A stretch of 11,396 bases of DNA, from positions 1 to 11,396 of the forward strand of contig JABDPP010000037.1 in the NCBI GenBank assembly GCA_013042765.1, given 5' to 3'. The notes under the pieces are model-generated. The model ran no database searches and was not told where the DNA came from. It was given only the letters and a program-made list of their open reading frames with translations. Position 1 is the first letter of the stretch. Each line of letters starts with the position of its first letter. Origin of the DNA: Litoreibacter sp. Lineage in GTDB: Bacteria; Pseudomonadota; Alphaproteobacteria; Rhodobacterales; Rhodobacteraceae. This document shows, one piece after another, positions 6,791 to 11,396 of this stretch. Position numbers and translations under genes: made by a program.

Positions 6791-8492
6791 CCTCAGCCGT
6801 CCCTGCCAGTTCCTCGGCCATCATCTCTCGCATCACGAATTTCTGCACTTTCCCGGTGATGGTCATCGGAAACGCATCGACGAATTTGACGTAGCGCGGG
6901 ATTTTGAAATGCGCGATCTGACCCTTGCAGAAGTCGCGGATCTCCTCTGCCGTCGCCGTCCTCCCCTCGCGAAGCTTGATCCAGGCGCACACCTCTTCGC
7001 CGTATTTTTCATCCGGCGCCCCGATCACCTCGACCTGTTCAACAGCCGGATGGGTATACAGGAAATCCTCGATCTCGCGCGGGAAGATGTTCTCGCCACC
7101 GCGGATCAGCATGTCCTTGCTGCGGCCAACGATCTGGAAGAAACCCTCCTCATCGACCACCGCGATATCCCCACTGGCAATCCAGCGCGCCTCATCGATG
7201 GCCTCTTCTGTCTTCGCCGGGTTGTTCCAGTATCTGGGCATCACGCAATACCCGCGGGTCAGCAACTCGCCCGGGGTTCCGCGCGGCGTGATCCGCCCGG
7301 CGTCGTCGACGATCTTGATCTCGGTATGCGCCAGAACCCGGCCGACCGTCTCAACCCGCCGGTGCACCGGATCATCGACCGAGGTCTGGGTGCTGATAGG
7401 TCCGGTTTCCGTCATACCGTAGGCAATGGTGATCTGCGACATGTGCATCTCACCCATTATGCGTTTCATCAGTTCAGCCGGGCACGGTGCGCCTGCAATG
7501 ATCCCCGTGCGCAGGCAGGACAGGTCGCGCCCCGCAAATCCCGGGGAATCCAGCGCGGCGATGAACATGGTCGGGACACCGTGAAAGACACTGCAGCGCT
7601 CTGTTTCCGTGACATCCATCGCTGCGGTCGCATCGAAACCGGCCGAGGCGAATACCATTGTCGCGCCGTGCGCGACACAGCACAGCGTGCCCAGCACCAT
7701 CCCGAAGCAATGGTACATCGGCACCGGGATGCACATGCGGTCTGCCGCAGTCAGCTTCATCTGCAGACCCGAAAAATAGGCGTTGTTGACGATGTTGTGG
7801 TGCGTCAGCGTTGCTGCCTTCGGTCGCCCTGTCGTTCCGGATGTGGACTGGATGTTGATCGGATCATCAAATTGCAGGACCGATGAGAGCTCCTGAACTC
7901 TCCGATACGCCCTGTCATCGGCACCTGCCACGACATCTGAATACCGGATCGTTCCCGGGGCGGCGTCATCGCTGAGCGTCACGACCAATCGCAGAGTCGG
8001 AACACGCGCAGCCTTCAGCTTGCCAGGGTCGACCGCTTTCAATTCGGGCATCAGGTCAGCAAGCATTGCCAGATAGTTGCTGCTCTTGAAGCTCGGCACC
8101 AACACAAGCGTTGCAACCTCCACCTGATTGAGTGCAAACTCCAGCTCGGACAGGCGATAGGCGGGATTGATATTGACGAGGATCAGGCCAGCCCGGGCGG
8201 TTGCGAATTGCAAAACGACCCACTCTGCCATGTTCGGAGCCCAGACGCCGATACGCTCTCCCGGCTCCAGCCCCAGCGCAACGAGCCCTGCGGCGAGACG
8301 CTCGACCTCGCTGTCCAGTTCGCGATAGCTCCAGCGCACGTCTTGATAGGGGACAACCAGCGCCTCATTCTCTGGAAACTCCACAGCTGTGCGCCTGAGA
8401 AGGTTTCCCACGGTCACACCCATAAGCGCAATGTCGGAAACGCCATGTTCGTAGCTGATCGAACGATCACTCTGATTGTCTTTGCTCGGCAT
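6783..8492 (-). CDS. AMP-forming acyl-CoA synthetase (ANL superfamily)
   Basis: This 569-residue enzyme adenylates a carboxylic acid with ATP and transfers it to CoA. Motifs in order are the P-loop-like STSGTTGRPK (216-225), YGMTETG (358-364), the SGD with Asp442, the hinge region GRSKDMLIRGGENIFPREIE (456-475), and the C-terminal TGKVQKF with catalytic Lys548. HFKIPRYVKF followed by FPMTITGKVQKF is the signature end of medium- or long-chain fatty-acyl-CoA synthetase-type ligases. Acetyl-CoA synthetases differ here. The substrate is unknown. Short or branched acids from amino acid breakdown are plausible given the operon. It is the first gene of the operon. GAGGAG (8504-8499) lies 6 bases before ATG 8492, confirming the start. 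No signal or membrane segment is evident. Confidence 0.93.
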   Translation of the reverse strand: MPSKDNQSDRSISYEHGVSDIALMGVTVGNLLRRTAVEFPENEALVVPYQDVRWSYRELDSEVERLAAGLVALGLEPGERIGVWAPNMAEWVVLQFATARAGLILVNINPAYRLSELEFALNQVEVATLVLVPSFKSSNYLAMLADLMPELKAVDPGKLKAARVPTLRLVVTLSDDAAPGTIRYSDVVAGADDRAYRRVQELSSVLQFDDPINIQSTSGTTGRPKAATLTHHNIVNNAYFSGLQMKLTAADRMCIPVPMYHCFGMVLGTLCCVAHGATMVFASAGFDATAAMDVTETERCSVFHGVPTMFIAALDSPGFAGRDLSCLRTGIIAGAPCPAELMKRIMGEMHMSQITIAYGMTETGPISTQTSVDDPVHRRVETVGRVLAHTEIKIVDDAGRITPRGTPGELLTRGYCVMPRYWNNPAKTEEAIDEARWIASGDIAVVDEEGFFQIVGRSKDMLIRGGENIFPREIEDFLYTHPAVEQVEVIGAPDEKYGEEVCAWIKLREGRTATAEEIRDFCKGQIAHFKIPRYVKFVDAFPMTITGKVQKFVMREMMAEELAGTAEDV

Positions 8493-8599
8493 GACTTGCT
8501 CCTCGAGACGGCCACGAGGCCCTTCTCACTCAGCGGCGAATGGAAGGAACCCGCGTCATCCAGTGATCGACAGGTTAGCGCGCTGCCGGGCGATGCGTA

Positions 8600-8613
8600 T
8601 TGACCGCGATCAA
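8600..8613. promoter_or_regulatory. FNR/FnrL-type binding site
   Basis: TTGACCGCGATCAA matches TTGAT-N4-ATCAA at 9 of 10 positions. It also fits the looser FNR/DNR consensus TTGAY-N4-RTCAA fully. Towards the minus-strand operon its centre (8606.5) is 41.5 bp upstream of 8565, and a weak -10-like TAACCT lies at 8577-8572, so class-II activation of the operon is possible. Towards the plus-strand gene it lies about 225 bp upstream of the ATG. The match is seen, while target and direction are inferred. Confidence 0.5.
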
Positions 8614-8672
8614 GAGCGAATTTCGTGCCGGCAAGGCTGATTTGAGAGATCGATCTGGTTCATGGAAGCCGC

Positions 8673-8686
8673 CTGATGACGATCAA
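8673..8686. promoter_or_regulatory. Second FNR-like site, weaker
   Basis: CTGATGACGATCAA matches TTGAT-N4-ATCAA at 9 of 10 positions, with the mismatch in the first base of the left half-site. Its centre lies 73 bp (about seven helical turns) from the box at 8600-8613, so the two could be occupied on the same DNA face. No good -10 is visible at class-II distance on the plus strand. It may be a chance match. Confidence 0.3.
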
Positions 8687-8766
8687 AGCGCTGAAACTAT
8701 CGCCGACGAATGCCACTTGCCCCTGCGTTCAAAAACCTGGACGAACATCTCTCTTCGTCGGCCAAA

Positions 8767-8787
8767 TGCAGCATGTGTTGTGCTGCA
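8767..8787. repeat. Inverted repeat tgcagca-N7-tgctgca
   Basis: Perfect 7-bp arms (8767-8773 and 8781-8787) flank a 7-base spacer, 45 bp upstream of the GNAT-like gene's ATG. The geometry suits a dimeric regulator site or a leader hairpin. No known regulator consensus is recognised. Confidence 0.35.
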
Positions 8788-8831
8788 ACCTTCAAAGATG
8801 ACATCCTGCCGGAGCCGGTACCGGCATTTCG

Positions 8832-9647
8832 ATGAGCAAGAGGGTTGGCAGCAAGTTGCGCGTGGAAAACCAGAAGGAGATTGCACCCAAGATCGTCAGC
8901 ACGCGCGTCATTGTGCCGGAGAACATATCTGCCCCTGAGCGCGTTGCGTTGTCGCGTCAGATTTACGAGGTGCATCGAAAGATATTCTCGGGCACCTCCG
9001 CCGAAGAGTTTCATCTTCATGTGCTGGAACCGGCAGCGGAGGCGACCGTGATCCAGCTCTATCTGACCAGCGACTGCGACATTGTCGGATATTGCGCGTT
9101 TCACCGCTACTGGCGCCGCCTAAAGGGGCGAAACGTAATCGTATTGCGCGCGGAGGCCGCGCTCATGCCGCAGTATCGAGGGCGCGGCACAACCTTTGGT
9201 TTTGGAATGATCCGGGCTTTTGTGGAAAAACTCAGGCACCCGTTCACACCGGTCTACTACCTCGGGACCCTTGTTCACGCTTCGAGTTACCACCTGTTTT
9301 GCAAGTATTTTGGCCAGGTCTTCCCAAGTCCGGATTTCGAGGCACCGATCGAAGTGCAAGACCAGGCGCGCGCGTTGATTGACAGCTTTCCAGACCCGGC
9401 GGTCACTGGAGCAGATCCGTTTATCCGCGAAGTCGGATGGGTAACTATTGAGACCGAGCAGGAAAGAGAACTCAACAAGCGCGGCAATCAACGCGACGTC
9501 CAGTTCTATCTGGAACGCAATCCGGGATATCTAAAGGGGCACGGCCTTGTCGTTTTTGTCCCGATCACGGTGGTTAATATCGCCGTCGCATTGCTGTCGC
9601 GGCTGCTCGAACGTGCACTGATCGGTTTGGGTCTTCGGCAAGCCTGA
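8832..9647 (+). CDS. GNAT-like protein with C-terminal hydrophobic segment
   Basis: This is a 271-residue protein. The middle region (about 70-170) looks like a GNAT acyltransferase fold: VIQLYLTSDCDIVGYCAFH is a strand pair, NVIVLRAEAALMPQYRGRGT reads as beta4 plus the acyl-CoA pyrophosphate loop (R/QxxGxG-type, YRGRGT at 115-120), and FGFGMIRAFVEKL is the following helix. The C-terminal 35 residues contain a strongly hydrophobic stretch, GLVVFVPITVVNIAVALL (238-255), then basic and amphipathic sequence, suggesting membrane anchoring. I do not recognise a characterised family. The substrate is unknown. The ATG at 8832 has only a distant GGAG (8811-8814), so a later start, for example GTG at codon 11, is possible. 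It stands alone on its strand, divergent from the 2-oxo acid operon, with FNR-like boxes in its upstream region. Confidence 0.8.
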   Translation: MSKRVGSKLRVENQKEIAPKIVSTRVIVPENISAPERVALSRQIYEVHRKIFSGTSAEEFHLHVLEPAAEATVIQLYLTSDCDIVGYCAFHRYWRRLKGRNVIVLRAEAALMPQYRGRGTTFGFGMIRAFVEKLRHPFTPVYYLGTLVHASSYHLFCKYFGQVFPSPDFEAPIEVQDQARALIDSFPDPAVTGADPFIREVGWVTIETEQERELNKRGNQRDVQFYLERNPGYLKGHGLVVFVPITVVNIAVALLSRLLERALIGLGLRQA

Positions 9648-9676
9648 CGTTGAGAGAGAGGTCGTCTGGAAAGTCT

Positions 9677-9690
9677 GGAACTCGCGTTCC
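9677..9690. repeat. Small hairpin downstream of the GNAT-like gene
   Basis: ggaac-tcgc-gttcc forms a 5-bp stem with a 4-base loop, 30 bp past the plus-strand stop. It lacks a strong T-run afterwards (tacggcagttcttt). It may be a weak transcript-end structure between convergent genes. Confidence 0.25.
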
Positions 9691-9751
9691 TACGGCAGTT
9701 CTTTCCGCGAACCGGCCGGGTACATACCCCCTCCACCAGAGGCAATCGTTC

Positions 9752-9765
9752 CTCCCGGCCGGGAG
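9752..9765. terminator. GC-rich palindrome between convergent genes
   Basis: ctcccggccgggag is a perfect 14-bp palindrome, 17 bp past the stop of the minus-strand beta-propeller gene. No T-tract follows on either strand, so an intrinsic terminator is only a guess. Its position between two convergent 3' ends is the main support. Confidence 0.3.
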
Positions 9766-9781
9766 CTTCCAGAACGCGCCC

Positions 9782-10549
9782 CTAGAACATCATGCAATCT
9801 GCGCCGGGCGGCAAAGCCGCCGCGCCCTCGGGCAAAGTGGGTGTATAGTCAAAGGTCACAATCTCTGCACCGCCATCGAACGCAACGAAGAGCTGATTGG
9901 ACCCGGGCCGGATGGCGATGCCCTCGGGGTCGGTGCCAAATTCCAGCAGGCTGACCTGGGCCAGCAATTGCCCTTCGGAGGTGAATTCATAGAGGCTGTT
10001 GGAACCTTCCCAATCATCGACGATCAGCATGTGACCTGTGCGGGGATCTATGGCGATGCCCTGCGCCTCGCTCAGTGGCGGGGTCAGTGTCATGGTGTCC
10101 ACCCGGACCTTAAGACGGCCCTCGGTGTCAAACCACGACAGCTGCTCCGGGTCATCCTCGACAGTGACGATATCGCCCGCTGCGGTGATGGCGATGCCCT
10201 CCGTATCGGAAAAACCGCCCTGCAATGCGAACGGAGCCTCCACCGGCACCCCGTCCTTCGTTACCCTTTGCAGACGGCCGAAACCGTCCCCCACCAGGAG
10301 GTGATCCCCTTCGATGGCAATCGCCTTGATCCGGGACAGATCGCTACTGATCCGGCGTAGTTCATCTCCCTGAAGAGTGACCAGCACGGCCTCCGGCCCC
10401 TCATTGGCGATCCACAACCCACAGAAGGTGGGGTCATAGTCGAGGCTGGCCGGGCGGTTCAGGTCATAGCGTCCCGTCTCGCGAACCTCTAACGCCGCGA
10501 CAGACCCAGGGGCCAACCCGATCAAGACGAAAAGAACTCTGCCAATCAT
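9782..10549 (-). CDS. Exported beta-propeller-like protein
   Basis: With the ATG at 10549 the product is 255 residues. MIGRVLFVLIGLAPGSVAA is a compact signal peptide with cleavage likely after VAA, so the mature protein should be periplasmic. The mature part repeats a blade-like pattern with EGIAI cores: SLDYDP..GLWIANEG, KAIAIEGDHLLVGDG, DTEGIAITAAGDIVTVEDD, AQGIAIDPRTGHMLIVDD and DPEGIAIRPGSNQLFVAFDG. This resembles NHL, SMP-30, SdiA-regulated or phytase-like propellers. No catalytic residues can be assigned. A GTG eight codons upstream (10573) could extend the frame. It would lie about at or before the expected transcript start of the -35/-10 pair at 10605-10576, and GGAG (10562-10559) is 9 bases before the ATG, so I prefer the ATG. 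The C-terminus is short (GADCMMF). Confidence 0.8.
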   Translation of the reverse strand: MIGRVLFVLIGLAPGSVAALEVRETGRYDLNRPASLDYDPTFCGLWIANEGPEAVLVTLQGDELRRISSDLSRIKAIAIEGDHLLVGDGFGRLQRVTKDGVPVEAPFALQGGFSDTEGIAITAAGDIVTVEDDPEQLSWFDTEGRLKVRVDTMTLTPPLSEAQGIAIDPRTGHMLIVDDWEGSNSLYEFTSEGQLLAQVSLLEFGTDPEGIAIRPGSNQLFVAFDGGAEIVTFDYTPTLPEGAAALPPGADCMMF

Positions 10550-10575
10550 CCTCAGCTTCTCCGATCCTTTCACAA

Positions 10576-10605
10576 ATAAGATGACGCTATCCGGGCAAGG
10601 GTCAA
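10576..10605 (-). promoter_or_regulatory. Sigma-70-type promoter for the beta-propeller gene
   Basis: On the minus strand, TTGACC (10605-10600, 5 of 6 to TTGACA) is followed after 18 bases by TCTTAT (10581-10576, 4 of 6 to TATAAT). Transcription would start near 10569, giving a leader of about 20 bases that contains GGAG before ATG 10549. Confidence 0.5.
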
Positions 10606-10964
10606 GGTCGCACTACTCAGACCGTCTCAAGCCAAAATTCGGTGAAACAACTGGTCGGTGAAGCCACCATCATCTCGTCCGAGGCAAATGGCAGGTGTCG
10701 TCCCGATGCCCAGAGAAGAGCGCCTTTCAGCGCACCGCAACCCCGGTGTCACACGAGAAGTTCCAAGATCCTTCTGCGTGTGTTCGAAGCCCTGCCCGCG
10801 CGGCGGAAAGGTAAGAAATCATACTGCCCAGCAGCGGACACAACGGCCCTTCACGCATCAGGGCGGGAGTTTGCGCCATGAAGCGCCTCTTATGGGTGAG
10901 ATCGGGCCGGAACAGGTTTTTTTGGAGGGGCCTGATAGGAGAGAGATTACAAAGCAGCCGCGCG
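10606..10964. other. Spacer without recognisable gene
   Basis: About 360 bp lie between the beta-propeller promoter and the stop of the right-edge gene. Reading frames here (for example at 10642-10881 and 10658-11170) have no start-site support, show no family resemblance, and in part run antisense to the right-edge gene. A run of seven T at 10917-10923 has no convincing stem before it. I see no tRNA, repeat array or mobile element. Confidence 0.5.
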
Positions 10965-11396
10965 CTACCGCGCCTCTTTCTGGTGCAGCGCCTTGGTCCG
11001 CTCCGCCACAAACGCTGAAACCTTTTCAGCATTGTCCCGCGCAAGCCTGCCATTGGGCAGATAGAGCGAGTTCTCAAACCCGATCCTGCATTTCCCGCCT
11101 CTTTGCGACGCGTATATCAGCGCGGCTGCCTCTGCTTTGCCAAAGGCACAGACCGACCAGTCCGGCGTGATCTCTTTCGACCGCAACCACTCCAGGAACG
11201 GGTCCAGATCATGCGCACCAGAAGCGCCCTGGCCAGAATACCGCCCCAATACGAAAATCAGCTGCATGGCCGCGTCGCGAAACAGATTGGAAGGCAAATA
11301 TCTTGCCAGACTTTCGCAGTCGTCGATGTCGTAGAGAATGTGCTGCACCGCCACGCCCCGCTCGTGGCATTCAATCTGGAACGCCTCGAACAGATG
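10965..11396 (-). CDS. Beta-keto acid cleavage enzyme (BKACE/DUF849), C-terminal part
   Basis: The frame is open from the right edge to TAG at 10967-10965, so 143 C-terminal residues are visible and the N-terminus lies outside the window. A GTG at 11354 is internal: upstream codons read HLFEAFQIECHERG in the same frame. The segments AMQLIFVLGRYSGQGASG, DWSVCAFGKAEAAAL, then GGKCRIGFENSLYLPNGRLA and RDNAEKV, follow the end of the BKACE family. Its members condense a beta-keto acid with acetyl-CoA to give acetoacetate and a new acyl-CoA. The Glu of IGFEN corresponds to the zinc-ligand glutamate of the 3-keto-5-aminohexanoate cleavage enzyme. The two histidine ligands would lie in the missing part. 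The substrate cannot be told. It appears unconnected to the beta-propeller gene, being separated by 415 bp. Confidence 0.85.
   Translation of the reverse strand, partial: HLFEAFQIECHERGVAVQHILYDIDDCESLARYLPSNLFRDAAMQLIFVLGRYSGQGASGAHDLDPFLEWLRSKEITPDWSVCAFGKAEAAALIYASQRGGKCRIGFENSLYLPNGRLARDNAEKVSAFVAERTKALHQKEAR

Larger units (their letters stand above)
8493..8831. promoter_or_regulatory. Divergent control region with FNR-like boxes and inverted repeats
   Basis: This 339-bp spacer separates the minus-strand 2-oxo acid operon from the plus-strand GNAT-like gene, so it should carry both promoters. It holds no supported gene; the short frames across it are fragments without homology. Listed separately are two FNR-like sites (8600-8613 and 8673-8686, centres 73 bp apart) and an interrupted inverted repeat (8767-8787). 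A perfect 12-bp palindrome, gccggtaccggc (8814-8825), abuts the start of the plus-strand gene. No convincing sigma-70 -35/-10 pair was seen. Confidence 0.5.

Noticed and set aside
10906..10930. T-run as an intrinsic terminator
   Set aside because: No stable stem precedes the seven T bases on the plus strand, and on the minus strand the order would be reversed.
10658..11170. 170-codon plus-strand frame
   Set aside because: The right half is antisense to the BKACE gene. The left half has no start-site support and unnatural composition rich in Pro, Arg and Ser.
1..11396. CRISPR array, insertion sequence, prophage, toxin-antitoxin or defence island
   Set aside because: No spaced direct repeats, transposase or integrase motifs, nuclease/helicase genes or paired small toxin-antitoxin genes were seen on either strand.

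Overview
The window looks like a chromosomal segment of an alphaproteobacterium, most likely a Rhodobacterales (roseobacter-type) species. This rests on the high GC content, the C/G-rich third codon positions, the Shine-Dalgarno sites, and the gene families present. No rRNA, tRNA, insertion sequence or CRISPR array was seen. The genus assignment is an inference from style, not from a marker gene.

Left part (1-2519). A partial, unrecognised minus-strand gene runs off the left edge. Next comes a 44-codon minus-strand reading frame that resembles only the N-terminus of dienelactone-hydrolase-type alpha/beta hydrolases and is probably a decayed remnant. Divergent from it, a 76-residue small acidic protein and nicotinate phosphoribosyltransferase (pncB, NAD salvage) run on the plus strand. 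A near-consensus FNR/FnrL-type box (733-746) lies between the remnant and the small gene. It sits at class-II spacing from a plausible -10 element.

Middle part (2580-8492, minus strand). A compact five-gene operon is transcribed right to left: an AMP-forming acyl-CoA synthetase, E1 alpha, E1 beta and E2 of a 2-oxo acid dehydrogenase complex, and a Leu/Glu/Phe/Val-type amino acid dehydrogenase. All four junctions overlap by 4 or 8 bp, with internal Shine-Dalgarno sites, so the genes are very probably translationally coupled. A coherent reading is oxidative deamination of a branched-chain (or similar) amino acid to its 2-oxo acid, oxidative decarboxylation to acyl-CoA, and parallel activation of a free carboxylic acid to its CoA ester. 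The E3 (lipoamide dehydrogenase) subunit is not in the window and must come from elsewhere. The E2 carries HRVVTG instead of the textbook HxxxDG active-site motif.

Right part (8493-11396). A 339-bp divergent spacer holds two FNR-like boxes and two inverted repeats. It is followed by a plus-strand GNAT-like protein with a C-terminal hydrophobic segment. Convergent to it is a minus-strand exported beta-propeller-like protein with its own recognisable promoter. After a 415-bp spacer with no identifiable gene, the right edge holds the C-terminal part of a beta-keto acid cleavage enzyme (BKACE/DUF849) on the minus strand.

The most interesting points are the FNR-type boxes at both divergent control regions, the fully overlapped amino-acid/2-oxo-acid operon with the variant E2 motif, and the uncharacterised GNAT-like membrane-tailed protein. 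No clearly new defence or mobile system was found.
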